Shown here: positions 10,316-21,716 of the stretch, piece after piece
How the letters are laid out: each line of letters opens with the position of its first letter
Position numbering within the stretch: the stretch's first letter is position 1
DNA from: Agapetus fuscipes
Lineage: Eukaryota > Arthropoda > Insecta > Trichoptera > Glossosomatidae
Direction: 5' to 3'
DNA: 64,000 nt
Assembly: GCA_951799405.1 (NCBI GenBank)
Contig: OX637363.1
Span: 2,046,001-2,110,000 of the forward strand
The notes under the pieces: generated by a model
The model's database searches: none
Told to the model about the DNA's origin: nothing
The model's input: only the letters and a program-made list of their open reading frames with translations
Program-made: the position numbers and the translations under genes

Positions 10316-10769
10316 TAATTTTATATGAGACTGTAATGTGAAAATATCTTTGTAATTTAGATTATTAAAGATTTTATAAGTAAAATGTTTCTGGCCACTT
10401 CTTATGAAATGGTAATAAAAAAGCTATAGGTTCAATTATATTAGTTTCATAACATTTAAATTGTAACAAATATTTATTGAGCATTTTACATAATTAAAAC
10501 AAACGAAAAATTATGACTCGAATATCTTATTTATCATGATTTTTATTGTAACTTATTAAAACGTAAAAACTACATTTTCTTCCATACAAGGTGAATGCTA
10601 TGTAAAGCAGAGTTATTGTGCTAAAATTATTGTGTGTGTATACATTTTGATTTCAACACTCGTACGCTTTAGTAACCGAGCGTTTTAACTTTCAATTTCT
10701 TTCGTATCAAACTTTTTTGTTCGACAAGCCCTTAGGTTTTTGGATTTTTTTTTTAAAAGATTTCTTGAC
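10316..10769. other. Unassigned AT-rich DNA
   Basis: No gene or repeat recognised. Confidence 0.4.
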
Positions 10770-11089
10770 AACTTTTTTTATTTGGGTTCTTTTAATCAAA
10801 CTTCAATTTATTTATTTGTCCAGATTTATTTTACACTATGTCAGTTCACAATGTATTGATCACTTTTCCAGCTCTTGACTTCTTGACTTTACGGCTCAGT
10901 GTTTCAATCGACTGTCCTCTGTACCATTGTGGATCGCTTATATGGGTAAGAAAGGGACCATTATTGCTTGTTCTAGATTATTCTATAGTCGATTTTACCA
11001 GACCAGTCTATCATCATCTATTTAATCAATATACTACAGTCGGACACACACAAACAAGCAAGCCCCACGAATTCTGACGTTCGTAACAA
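10770..11089 (-). mobile_element. Solo LTR, group B
   Basis: Minus strand starts TGTTACGAACGTCAG. It shares AGACTGGTCTGGTA and CAATGGTACAGAGGAC with 41409-41600. Confidence 0.6.
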
Positions 11090-11209
11090 TATTCTCTTTG
11101 ATTAAACTAACAAATTGGGGTACTTTTTTCTGACTTTAAAGACGTGCGCTTCAATTTAATATGAAATTTACAATCTTCGTGAAGAATTCTATCAATAGTC
11201 AAATCTATA

Positions 11210-12046
11210 ATCTAAGTTACAAAGATAAATTACATTAAAAATTGATAAAACATGCATGTACATTTATTTTACGCTTAGATTGATTTAACATTTTTTTCAC
11301 AGTTGGCCTTCCCTTACAATGACTTTCTTGTATTCAAGAACAAAGAACGTACTCGTATATGGACTCACTCTGGCGAGCCGCTTGCAGCCTTTTATACTCC
11401 TAAAGACAGTAGTCGCTAGAAGTTAATTTAGTCAGTAGGTACATAATGACTGTGTTTTCTAGTTACTTCGAGTACCTACATAATTTAGTCGATTCCTTTG
11501 ACCTAGGTACCTATAATAATTATTCTTACTTATATACACTCTTATCAGTTACAAACAATATACCTATAATAATAATAATATTAGGATGATTTATTTGGTG
11601 AGCGTTGTTTTTGTGTGTATCACACCTCAAGAGCCCTCTGCGAGCTTGGTCGTCGCTGTAGAAAGCGCCAATTCTCAAGCAAGACCCAGTTGTTGTAAGG
11701 TTGGATGGACCTTTCAGTGACCGGTCTTTGGTAAAGGTTTATGAATTTTTCAACTCAGCGAAGAGCACATTCGAAATATGAATGGTATATTTTGTGCTCC
11801 GCCGGGATCCGAATCCACAACCTTCCATTTACGAGTCCGAAGTGTTGCCACTACGGACTACGGACCGGTCCAAGATGCCAACGACACGCAGTGTACCTGA
11901 GCGGTCACCCATCCAAGTACTGTCCGCGCCCAATGTTGCTTAACTTCGGTGATCTATGGGAACCGGTGCTTTCAACATGGTAACGTCGTTGACTATATTA
12001 CTTACTTAGGTATTTAAATGAATCTGATATTTCCATAACAATACTT
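11210..12046 (-). mobile_element. LTR group A remnant interrupted by a chimeric SINE
   Basis: 11265-11560 matches the LTR at 8379-9305, and 11994-12046 supplies its CATAACA end. The SINE sits between. A family A remnant is at 11210-11260. Confidence 0.6.
11568..11993 (-). mobile_element. Chimeric 5S rRNA-tRNA SINE, near full length
   Basis: Minus strand 11993-11875 aligns with a whole 5S rRNA (GTCAACGAC start, GAAGTTAAGCAAC, TACTTGGATGGGTGACCG, GTCGTTGGC). Then CTTGGACC links to the tRNA-like head GGTCCGTAGTCCGTAGTGG, the SINE-1 body, and the ATTATTATTA tail at 11568. The same 5S/tRNA linker occurs at 40-70. Confidence 0.8.
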
Positions 12047-12180
12047 TGGTTTACGAACGCGCGAACAGCTTCATCACACGTACGAGTACTGGGGCACGAA
12101 AATACACTGTCATAATAAAATTTAACTGGTGAACGATACTCGGCTATGAAGCAACAATTTTTCCATTGTTACGGGCTCCC

Positions 12181-12217
12181 TATAAAAGAAGTGTATTTTT
12201 TTTAACTGCATTCAGTC
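12181..12217 (+). promoter_or_regulatory. CPR-1 core promoter (TATA + initiator)
   Basis: TATAAAA at 12181-12187, followed about 30 bp on by TTCAGTCG (12211-12218), a good arthropod initiator. The 5' UTR to the ATG at 12258 would be about 45 nt. The promoter lies about 135 bp downstream of the CATAACA end of an LTR remnant. Confidence 0.75.
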
Positions 12218-12257
12218 GTTCAGTTAGTTTTGTTTAGTGAACACATTAAACTAAGAA

Positions 12258-15200
12258 ATGTTTGTAAAAGTAAGTGAACTGCTTTATTAAGTCATTTTAA
12301 TATGAGACAAAATAAAACACAGATAGGATCCTAAAATAGGCAATCAAAATTTTACTTCGAGCTTTTTTTTTAAGTTTTTTTTTTCAGTTAAACTCTAATA
12401 GTGTTATTTCTCTAACAGCAAAGCCATGGCTCATCCGCAGCCTACAGTGAATTTTCTGTACAAAAATTTGATGATCTGTAGGTCAGCTTTAGATCAAATT
12501 TTGTGTGAATGGCACTGTACGTGTGCGTGTAAAATTAATAGAGATAATAAATACACTACTTAAAGCAAGTACCTACATGATAAAGCAAATATATTATAGT
12601 CTACAATCTAAGTTGAAATATAAATCAAAATGTATGATTCATCTTTAATGCATGCGCCGAATCAGTAAGTTAGTGCTTGCTCATACTGCATGCATGAGAA
12701 AAACGCGGTGTTTGTCGGCCGTGTGAACACACGAACAAGGAAAATTCATGATGAAAAAAAAATAAGTGCTTCCTTTACCAGTTTTTATATGCAGGAACCA
12801 TTTGTTAGTTTTTTTTTAATTAATCCTGTGTGGGAGACTCCCTAATTCTTGAAAGTCTTGGGGGTCTATGTCACCCTGGAAGGGCGCCGCAGAGGTGTTG
12901 CTTGAGTTCTTGCTTCTGTCGTGAGGCGCTGCAAGGAAGTGGCGATTGATGTTGGTTTTGAATAAAACCGGATTTTAGTAGTATGCAATGCTTTTAAGAT
13001 GATAAAATTAAATATCATTATTTATTCAGATTCAAAATTGTTCAAATATATCATTTTCAAAATTTACCAACCTATTCTACCTGGCCAGAAACAGGTATCA
13101 ATATCATAAATGAATGATTAATTAATAATTACCCAATGACATCTGTTGAACCAGTATCAAAGTTATGGTCAAATGACCCAATCGAACCAACGTTATTCTA
13201 TTACAAATATGCTAGAAAGATCAGCCACTTGACTCCCTCGGCCATAACACCGATAAATGCTTCGAGTGATTCACTGACATACACGTTGGCTGACCAACTA
13301 TACTTCAAAACAATGCTTCACTTTGCCTATGTCCACCCTGTTTCAGGAAAGGTCGGTAAAAATTGCAGGGCTTGCGTTCATTTGAGGTTTGATTTTAATT
13401 TGTAAGAATACAGCATTTGTAAGCGCAAACTTACACGTCTGTTTGTAGGCATAATTTCATATGAATTTCAAATGCTTTTTTTTATTTGCAACTTAGATTA
13501 TGGATGGCTTTGCATTTTTGTTTCAAAAAGTATTTTTAAGCACAGTGACATTTTTTTTTATAAACATTGGCAAAGTGAAAAAAGTGGCTTCCTTGACTTA
13601 TAGGTTGGTATGCGGCTGACCACCCATACTGTAAAAAAAAATGGTTCACTTTGCCAATGTCACCCCTGTTTCAGGGAAGGACGGTAAGAGTTGCAGGGCT
13701 TATGTTCAATTGAGATTGGGTTTTTATAATGTAGGTCCACATGCGGCATGTGTTAGCGCGAAATTATACATGTCTGCTTGTGGGAATGCATTTGATATAA
13801 AGCTTAAATGATATATATCCTTGTAGCTTAGATTAGATTAGATGCGGCTGACCCCCCATGCTGTAAAAATGGTTCACTTTGCCAATGTCACTCGTAGCAT
13901 CATGTTAAAAATTCATAACATTAATCTGCATGTATTCAATTCCAGGTTTTCGCTTTGTGTGGTTTGGTGGTCGCCTGCCAAGCTGGTCTCCTCGGTCATG
14001 GATACGGAGGTCATGGTCCGGCCGTGTCATCACAGTCTGTAGTCCACCATGACACCCATGGTCATGGCGGATATCAGGGAGGATATTCAGGTGAGATATA
14101 CTCTCATGATTTAAGTTGGGGTTCTCTTTTAATTAAACTACAATAATATATTTTGATTTATTATCCGTAATCTAGTGTTTAACACTTCTGACTCGTAAAT
14201 GAAGGTTGACGATGAGTTGATGATTTCTTTATAGCGCCGTTTCGTGATGTAGTCACTCCAAGGGCGCTTGTGCAAATGATGCCAGGAATTTGCTTGTCTT
14301 CAGTGCATTCCGGAACTTTCCATGGTCTTCTAGCTCTCTTACATGATGTGGCAGGTGGTTCCAGGCCAGAGGACCAGCAACTGCAAATACACGCTCTCCA
14401 AACATTGTGTTAACTCTTCTTATCGGTTCTTCAATCTTTGATTTGGCTCCAGTTTCAGCTGAGCGCAGTGTTAGGCTGTTTCTGCCGAGGGTGACTGGTT
14501 TGATTAGATCAGCGAGATATTAAATTGTATTTACAAATAGAGCTTTGTGGACCATCGTGCACACTTTAAGCTTGAGATTGTGAGATCGAATCCCAGCGCT
14601 GTTTTTGCGTATATCACACCTTAAGAGCCCTCTGTGAGCTTGGTCGTTGCTGTAGAAAGCGACAATTCTCAAGAAATACCCTGTTTCTGTAAGGCTGGAT
14701 TGACCTTTTGTGGCCGGTCTTTGGTAAAAGTTATGAATTTTCTTAGTTGAAAATGTTAATTAATAGTATTTTTTTGTGTTCCGCCGGGATTCAAACCCAC
14801 CACCTTCCATTTATGAGTCAGAAGTGTTAACCACTAGACTACGGACCGGTAATGAGCTGTGTATCTTGGATTCATTTATATTATATTATTTTTTTATCAC
14901 ATCTCCAATTGGCCGGTCCGTAGTACACGTTGTAGTCTGTACACCGGTCACTAAAGGTCCATCGAGCCTTACAGCAACTGGGTATTGCTTGAGTATGGGC
15001 ACTTTGTAGCGACGACCAAGCTCTTAAACAACACCTCTGCGGCACTACAACAAGTATCATAGAACCCTAAAATCTCTAAAATCTAGAGAGTCTCCAGCAT
15101 ATTTCTTTAAAAAAATAATAGGATTTCATATTTCGGCCAAGCGCATGACTCAAATCTGTCCTGCAAATACTGATATTTTATTTTTCTGACCACCAGGATA

Positions 15201-18200
15201 CGGAGGATACTCAGGTCCGTCATACGGAGGTCATGGACACGCCGTGTCCTCGCAGTCCATCGTCCAGCACAGCGGAGGAAACCACTACGCTTCCCCTGTC
15301 CTGGGCCATGGAGGATATGATGGTGGATACGATCAGGGATACTCAGCCCCACACTACGCAGGACACTCCAGCCATCATGATGAATACGTAAGAAAACATT
15401 CTCCTGTTATAGATCCATGAACGTTTATTGTGGAACTTCCTCCTGTGATGCAGAAGACCTGCTGTTCTTCCATCTTTTGGGAGGGCGACCTGGTAGACGC
15501 TGGCCGTCCGGTATCTCCTGTGCCACACGACTCGGGCTATCCTTTCTTCGTTAATGCGGTCTACATGGTCTCTCCAGAACCGTCTCCTCTTCCTGCTCCA
15601 TCTCACGACGTCTTCAGTATCGCACATGCTTCCGATTTCTCAGTTCTTCAATAAAAATTTTTAAGGGCCTATGGCACCAAACTCCAAACAGACAAAAATC
15701 AAATTCGTGTGTGATTTCTCCCTACAACGTATATCAGCTGATTTACATCATCCTTCCTGTATATATTATTACCCACTTCCGAGAACTATTTAACCGAGGT
15801 CCTTTCTAGAACTAAGCGATCAAAATTGATGTCTCAATCAAATGTTGATTAGAGGTTGATGCAACAGGCCTTCAGTAATCCAAAAGGTCTCTGAAAAACT
15901 CTTGAGGTTCTTACCACTCTTATAGGATTTTAACGTGGCATTGTTCTTTGGTCCTCAGGCTCATCCAGCCTACAAATTCGACTACGGAGTATCAGACCAC
16001 CACACTGGTGACACCAAGAGCCAGTGGGAGACCAGGGATGGAGACGTGGTCAAGGGAGAATACTCCCTGGTGGAGCCTGATGGTTCTATCAGAACTGTTC
16101 ACTACACTGCCGATGACCACAATGGGTAAATACAATATTGCTTCTATCATTTCACTAACTACATGCTTTTAAAATTTCTTGTCATTATTCGATTCAATTT
16201 TGATACAGTCAACTTCTTTTAATTTTATTTTTTGTTTTTTCTCCTTCTTTATAATGTTTTGGTTTTTCTTTTGTATGGATTCATTTCTTATACACTTCTC
16301 ATACGGTGGAAATGAAGCATTTGAGAAGCATGACAGGAAAAACTCTGAAGGGTAGAGTTAGGAATGAATGGTTAAAAAAATAATGTAATTTTAAAGAGGC
16401 TGTGAAAGTTAAGGTACAAAAGAATGTGATGAAATGGTTTGGGCATGTGGAAAGATTTTTTTTTTTAAATAGATTTGTGGAAAGGAATGCAATCCACCAA
16501 CCTATTTTACCTGGCCAGTTGTCTTCATGCGAAAGCAGAAGCTTGTGTGCATGCAACGGCATCTGTTGAACCAGGGTCGAAGTTATCGTCGCGGGATTCG
16601 AACCAGCGTTATCCGGTTCCAAATAACCTGTCTTGATCCCCGCGGCTATAACACCGACTGATGATAGACTGACAAAGTATGTATACAAAGAAAGTGTGAA
16701 AGAAAAAAGAGGGAAGGGATGACCGATAAAAGTATGGAGTGATCAGATTGAGGAGATTGTGAAAGAATGGGATATACAAAGTGAGCGTAAAAGAAGAAAA
16801 TGCATGAAAAAGGTGATGGATATGATTGAATTGAAAGAGGTATGTAAGGATAGTAAAAAATGGAGGCAGCTCTGCAGAGGCTCTGGCCACCCCTAGCGGA
16901 ATGGCGACAGAGTTACAGTACAGTTACAGTTACATTTCTTATGAGTCGTACAGAACCGAAGGTAGAAAACTAGAGTTTTTTCAAATAAAAATATTCATAA
17001 AATAAAGTCTAATTATTTCAAAATTTTATCATATTTTAAATTTCGGAGACAACCATTTTATAATACAAGTGGGAAATTCAATTCCTGAAACTATTTTTGG
17101 ACATTATTTTTTCTTTGAAATTAAGATTGAATTTAAAAATAAATATCAAATTGAAAACAATTAAACTCTTTTCTTGTTTTTAAATAATTATTATTTCATA
17201 CGTTTTATAATCTATAATCTATAATCTAAGTTGCAAGGATATATTCATTCAAAGCTCTCAGATGTATGCCCACAAACAAGCACGTGTAGTTCGCGCTTAC
17301 AAGTGCTGATTGTGTACTTACAAATAAAAAATAATTTACGTTTTATAAAAGACTTCGAAACGGAAAATTGAGGGAAATTGAATTTTAAAAATTCTCACAG
17401 GTTTTTCCGCATTATTTTGCCTCAAAATACAACTAAGTTTACAGGTTTTGATATACATGCTTAAATATTTAAGACATTGCCATAGAGAAAACGAAAATTT
17501 CCCTACAATGACAAAATATTTATGTTATTTTCCATACATTAATTCCATTTAAAATGTCTTACTCAACAACTGAGAGTGTTTCCATAGAAAAATAAAAATA
17601 ATTAAAACAATAGAATTAATGAAGTGCCTTTTGAAAATTAAGTAATACCATAATATTGTTAGAAAAATAGCTTACTTACTACATGTGAACTGGCATGAGA
17701 ATTTTTATTCTTATTGTTGTTTATATATTTTTTTCAGTTTCACACATATACAAAAAAAAATATTTCTTGTTCTTGTTTTGAAAATATTACGAAAATTAAT
17801 AACGTACGAACATTCCTAAATACTTAAATAAGTTGATATTTATTTTGGAAAATATATTCTTCTATGCATTTTTTGCATTTTTATACTGTCCTTACGCTTA
17901 TAAATGTTTATAATAGCAATAATAATATTAATCAAGTTAAAAAGATTATGACCGGCCTTATAAACTTCTACATCAAACGAAAAGCATTTTGGAAAATAGT
18001 TTTTTTTGTGGCCCTCTAAGGATCGAACACAGTATCTACCGATTTCGAGGCTAAAGCATTAACCTCGTATTAAATTTTACTGGTCCGTAGTCTAGTGGTT
18101 AACACTTCTGACTCGTAAATGGAATGTTGTCGGTTCAAAATATACCATTTATATTTTCAAATATGCTCTTCGCTGGGTTAAGCCACCAGAGTCTCTGCAA

Positions 18201-18457
18201 CATAAGGATTTCTTTAAAAAAAAACCTCTAGAATACAGCGGCCCAGCCCCAAGAGGCTTGGGGCCACTGACTATCCCCGTACAAGGGACCCCAGTGGTCT
18301 TCATCCGACCCTGTTCCTTCCTTTCATCTAATTTTTTTATGAGAAAATGACCTTTCTTTTTGGTTTATTTCAAGTATTTTATTTTTCCTTCCTCCTTATT
18401 TCCAGATTCAACGCCGTAGTCCACAAGACGCCTGGCCACCATGCTTACCATCATTAA
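12258..18457 (+). CDS. RR-2 cuticular protein, CPR-1 (5 exons)
   Basis: Secreted structural protein of the cuticle; the RR-2 domain binds chitin fibres (family knowledge). Exons read from the sequence: 12258-12269, 13946-14090, 15197-15387, 15959-16125, 18406-18457. All junctions are GT-AG, and the 567 nt make 188 codons plus stop. Residues 1-18 ([18 protein letters not shown]) form a signal peptide split by intron 1. Residues 19-116 are Gly/His/Tyr-rich and carry two AVSSQS motifs followed by His. The RR-2 domain (about 117-172) has the hallmark [19 protein letters not shown] and HYTADDHNG segments. The tail is [16 protein letters not shown]. It is the only gene of the six with an extra intron (phase 1) inside the low-complexity region. 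A TATA box lies about 77 bp upstream of the ATG and AATAAA about 130 bp after the stop. Introns are full of SINE, LINE and family A copies. Identity as RR-2 CPR is near certain; the orthologue name is not assignable from the sequence alone. Confidence 0.93.
12830..12935 (-). repeat. SINE-1b 3' fragment (CPR-1 intron 1)
   Basis: Reverse of the GAGTCTCCCGCACAG tail and the CTCTGCGGCACT region. Confidence 0.6.
13068..13300 (-). mobile_element. SINE-3 copy (CPR-1 intron 1)
   Basis: Starts ACCAACCTATTCTACCTGGC. The reverse strand carries a tRNA-like region with B-box-like GGTTCGATTGG. Related to 16455-16668 and 33795-34018. Confidence 0.55.
13305..13890 (+). repeat. Two family A copies and a fragment
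   Basis: 13310-13505 (second subfamily), 13590-13842 (full, tail GATTAGATTA) and a 48-bp restart at 13843-13890 beginning GCGGCTGACC, just upstream of CPR-1 exon 2. Confidence 0.75.
14225..14530 (-). mobile_element. LINE-B fragment (CPR-1 intron 2)
   Basis: Reverse strand encodes a degraded [19 protein letters not shown] segment of the CR1-type C-terminus. Confidence 0.6.
14560..15115. mobile_element. Two SINE-1 copies (CPR-1 intron 2)
   Basis: 14590-14850 is a minus-strand SINE-1. 14905-15115 is a plus-strand SINE-1b ending in GAGTCTCC and A-run. Confidence 0.7.
15420..15655 (-). mobile_element. RTE-like LINE fragment (CPR-1 intron 3)
   Basis: Reverse strand encodes [21 protein letters not shown] sequence with GRPPKRW in a shifted frame. 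Confidence 0.6.
15662..15868. mobile_element. MITE-3
   Basis: Ends GGGCCTATGGCACCAA and TTGATGCAACAGGCC (inverted repeats). Partial copies at 41978-42008 and 56649-56890 share the end GGGCCTGTTGCACCAA. A PIF/Harbinger origin is possible from the GGGCC ends. Confidence 0.65.
16300..16925 (+). mobile_element. LINE-C 3' part with SINE-3 inside (CPR-1 intron 4)
   Basis: LINE-C coding remains at 16300-16455 and 16669-16880 and tail CGACAGAGTTACAGT. The minus-strand SINE-3 at 16455-16668 has a B box GGTTCGAATCC. Confidence 0.75.
17207..17340 (-). repeat. Family A fragment
   Basis: GATTATA-tail subfamily, 5' part missing. Confidence 0.65.
17341..18078. other. AT-rich intron 4 of CPR-1
   Basis: No repeat family recognised. 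Confidence 0.4.
18079..18222 (+). mobile_element. SINE-1, internally deleted
   Basis: tRNA-like head GGTCCGTAGTCTAGTGGTTA, then the body cut short before an A-run. Confidence 0.7.
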
Positions 18458-18588
18458 GAAGGAAAATATGAAGAACTACGTCCTCTGAGAACTCTTCTGT
18501 CATATTGATAGCTCTATGATTGTTTGATTTCCAATTTATTTATCGTATTGTATAAAATATATGTGTATATATTTTTTTGTACTTTTAT

Positions 18589-18594
18589 AATAAA
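18589..18594 (+). terminator. CPR-1 polyadenylation signal
   Basis: AATAAA, 132 bp after the stop codon, followed by a T-rich stretch. Confidence 0.7.
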
Positions 18595-18669
18595 CGTCTT
18601 GAATAAGTTTTGTTTATTCCTTTATTAAATGAAATAACAAGTTTTTTTTTCATTTTTTTCTATTGATAA

Positions 18670-18832
18670 TTCCTCGACTTATAGGTTGGTATGAGGCTGA
18701 TCATACTGTAAAAAAATGTTTTACTTTGCCAATGTCACCCCTATTCAGGGAAGGTCGGCCAAAGTTGCAGGGTTTATGTTCATTGGAGGTTTCGATTTAA
18801 TTTTTAAGTACAAATTCAGCATTTGTACATGT
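18670..18832 (+). repeat. Family A fragment
   Basis: CTCGACTTATAGGTTGGTAT start, 3' end lost at the hairpin H5 boundary. Confidence 0.7.
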
Positions 18833-18834
18833 AG

Positions 18835-19058
18835 ATTAAAATAAAAATTGCTTTGTTTTAATTCACATGAGTTTATTTTTGTACACGACCAGTTTCGGGA
18901 GAAGCAGTACCTCTCATCTTCAGGTGTAAATAGAAACTAACACAGAATACAAAATTACGAAGCAAGGATTTGAAGATGGGAGGTACTGCTTCTCCTAAAA
19001 CTGGTCGTGTACAAAAATAAACTCATGTGAATAAAAAAAAGCAATTTTTATTTTTATC
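18835..19058. mobile_element. Hairpin element H5
   Basis: Inverted arms of about 88 bp (18835-18922, 18971-19058) around a 48-bp spacer. The minus strand of arm 1 reads CTGAAGATGAGAGGTACTGC then TTCTCCCGAAAC, the same CTGAAGATG/stem/CGAAA plan as H1 and H4. Confidence 0.8.
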
Positions 19059-19244
19059 TATTAAAATGAACTTTCACGAAGCTACTGCTGAAAATCTAGA
19101 TAATATTTGTACACGTGTTTGTTTGCTATTTATATAACTATTATATGTTATAACTATTTAAAAGTAAAAGATCATACTGACCGGATTAAACCTTATTTGT
19201 TTTACCCACTATGAGTCAATTATTCGATAATATACCTATTAAAT

Positions 19245-19900
19245 ATGACCGGTCCGTAGCCCAGTGGCAAAACTTTGGACTCGTAAATGGAAGGCTGTGG
19301 GTTCGAACCCCGGTGGAGCACAAAAAAAAATACCATTTACATTTTTAAATATGCTCTTCGCTGGGCTTAAAAAATCATAAAATCTGTACCAAATACAGGT
19401 CACTAAGGGTTTATCCAGCCTTACTGGGTCTTGCTTGAGTATTGACGTTTTGTAGTGACGACTAAATATAAATCTTAATCTAAGTTGCAAAGATATATAT
19501 CATTTGAGATTCATAATAAATGCATTCCCACATGAAGACACATATTAGTTCGAGCTAACACATGTCGCATGTGGACCTTCGATATAAAAACCCAATCTCA
19601 GATGAACATAAGCCCTGCAACTGTTTACCTGTTTACTGGCCAGGCAGAATAGGTTGTTGAATTGCGTTCCTCTTCAAAAAAAAACTCTTGCTGGCCTTAC
19701 CTGAAACAGGGATGACATTGGCAAAGTGATTTTTTTTACAGTATGGGTGGTCAGCCTCATACCAACCTTTAAGTCAAGGAAACCAATACTCTACGACCTC
19801 TTTACGATCAAGCTCGTAAACACCTCTGCGGCACTACAACAAGTCTCATTTACCCCTAGAGTCTCTAAAATCTATGGAGTCTCCCGCACAGGATTTTCAT
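19245..19900 (+). mobile_element. SINE-1b split by a minus-strand family A
   Basis: SINE-1 head and body at 19245-19465, family A (minus) at about 19468-19785, SINE-1b tail at 19786-19900. A short SINE-3 piece lies inside the family A copy at 19630-19685. Confidence 0.7.
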
Positions 19901-20184
19901 TAAAAAACCTACTTCACAGTACTGTTTTAAAATCACACGATTTTCCGTACATTTTAATGTTGGCGCATACAAACAAACAGTTCACTTCGAGTTACAATTT
20001 TGTATGAAAAAATACATTTTGCAATATTTCTCAGGCTCACGAAACGGATCTATAAAGGTTACGAGACGCCTCGTTGTCATCGTAAATAAACCACAATACC
20101 TCAATTAAAGAAGTAAATGTGTTCCAGATGTTTGTTCACCAGACAAAAGGTCAGGATATATTCCGAGTTATGTTGCCAAATGTT

Positions 20185-20490
20185 ATAATAATAATAATGT
20201 TAGGATGATTTATTTGGTGAGCGCTGTTTTTGTGTGTATCACACCTCAAGAGCCGTCTGCGAGCTTAGTCGTCGCTGTAGAAATTGCCAATTTTCAAGCA
20301 AGACCCCAGTTACTATGAGTCTGGATGGACCTTTAGTGACCGGTCTTTGGTAAAGGTTATGGATTTGTAAGCCCAGCAAAGAGCATATTCATAATGTAAA
20401 TGGTATTTTTTTGTGCTCCGTCGGGATTCGAAGCCACAACTTTCCATTAACGAGTGAGAAGTGTTAACTACTAGACTACGGACCGGTCAA
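20185..20490 (-). mobile_element. SINE-1a
   Basis: Full-length minus-strand copy from tRNA-like head (20490) to the ATTATTATTA end. Confidence 0.8.
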
Positions 20491-20689
20491 AACTTTTATT
20501 TCGTTTAAAAATTTCAAAAATTTCCGTTTAAATTTATTTTTATGTAAAATAGAGTTGTTATAACAAAAATTAATTTATTATATTGAAAAACTTTGGTATT
20601 TTATTCGGTTTTTACTGTAAAAAGGGAACAAAAGCTGGAAACAAAAAATATGATAAAATTAGTAATGATATTGCTTTTACTAAAGTATG

Positions 20690-21550
20690 GAGTGGTCAGA
20701 TTGAGGAGATTGTGAAACAATGGGATATACAAAGTGAGCGTAAAGAGATGGATATGAATGGATTGAAAGAGGAATTAAAGATTTTAAATTATGATTACGG
20801 TCGTTAGACATTTTAAAGAATGAAAAAAACGGATTTTACTGACCGTGCAAAAGAGAAGAACGATTTTCTCTACGTGTCGTCGAAGTCATATCCGATGGCC
20901 TCAGGAGACGTGTGTCCTCTCTAAGGAGGAACCACGAACTGTTGAATTATTGTTGTTAGATCGAGGCCGAAGGTTGTAGGTATTTTTAGTAACCTTCGGA
21001 GATACATCCATAGATGTCGCTATAGCTCCAGTTGTACAGAAGGACGATATTATGTCTTCTTGTGAAATCGTCCGATTAATGAAAGGGTGGATCATTGAAG
21101 TTAGTACTGGCCTCCATATACTGAAAAGCTTGTAGCTATCATCTCTGTTGAAGTTGGGGTGCCTGTGTAATTCAATTGCTTCCTTCACAAGTCGGGGAAT
21201 GAGAAATCTTTCTTTAGATAGAATCTTTGTTTTATCAAATCTGATAAGATGATTCACCCCTTTCTGCGAATGTTCACAAATAACAGACTTGTTCGGGTTA
21301 TTCTTCTTAGCTTCACCAATATGTTCATTCAACCGGGTGTTGATGCTGCGTTTGGTTTGTCCAATATAAAAGGCTCCGCATTCGCAAGGGACCCTGTACA
21401 CTCCTGGATCTTCTCTTTTGCACGGTCAGTAAAATCCGTTTTTTTCATTCTTTAAATTGAAAGAGGTATGTCAGGATAGGATAAAATGTAGGCAGCTCTG
21501 CAGAGGCTCTGGTCACCTCTAGCGGAACGGCGACAGAGTTACAGTTACAA
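20690..21550 (+). mobile_element. LINE-C fragment split by a Penelope-like element
   Basis: LINE-C coding DNA to 20772, resuming at 21456 (AGGTATGTCAGGATAGG) to the CAGAGTTACAGTTACA tail. Confidence 0.75.
20773..21455 (-). mobile_element. Penelope-like retroelement fragment with GIY-YIG domain and inverted ends
   Basis: The minus strand encodes a GIY-YIG endonuclease: VPCECGAFYIGQTKRSINTR, then LNEH and further basic residues, ending near PEAIGYDFDDT after a frameshift. This is the C-terminal nuclease of Penelope-like elements; the reverse transcriptase part is missing. Perfect 48-bp inverted repeats bound it (20811-20859, 21409-21456), and an 11-bp duplication ATTGAAAGAGG flanks it (20762-20772, 21456-21466). 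Confidence 0.85.
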
Positions 21551-21671
21551 TAATGTTAAAGGATGATTTACATTTTCTTTCCAGGATTGAATAATATATT
21601 ATATTTATTTACATAGTTTCGCTTACAAATAAAAATTAAATCTAAATTAAAAATTGTAAAAATGCTTTAAA

Positions 21672-21677
21672 TTTATT
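21672..21677 (-). terminator. CPR-2 polyadenylation signal
   Basis: AATAAA on the minus strand, 40 bp after the TAG stop. Confidence 0.65.
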
Positions 21678-21716
21678 AAAAATAGGATAACAATGAAATT
21701 AAATAAATAAAAATGT

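Noticed and set aside
11875..11993. A functional 5S rRNA gene
   Set aside because: It has many changes from insect 5S, no T-run terminator directly after it, and continues into a SINE.
12418..12475. A possible RR-2 exon start (GCTCATCCGCAGCCTACA) in CPR-1 intron 1
   Set aside because: Only a few residues resemble the AHPAY start; the frame then loses the domain and stops.
20868..20908. A copy of the hairpin CTGA/stem/GA motif at the end of the Penelope fragment
   Set aside because: It is better explained as coding sequence for the C-terminus (PEAIGYDFDDT).
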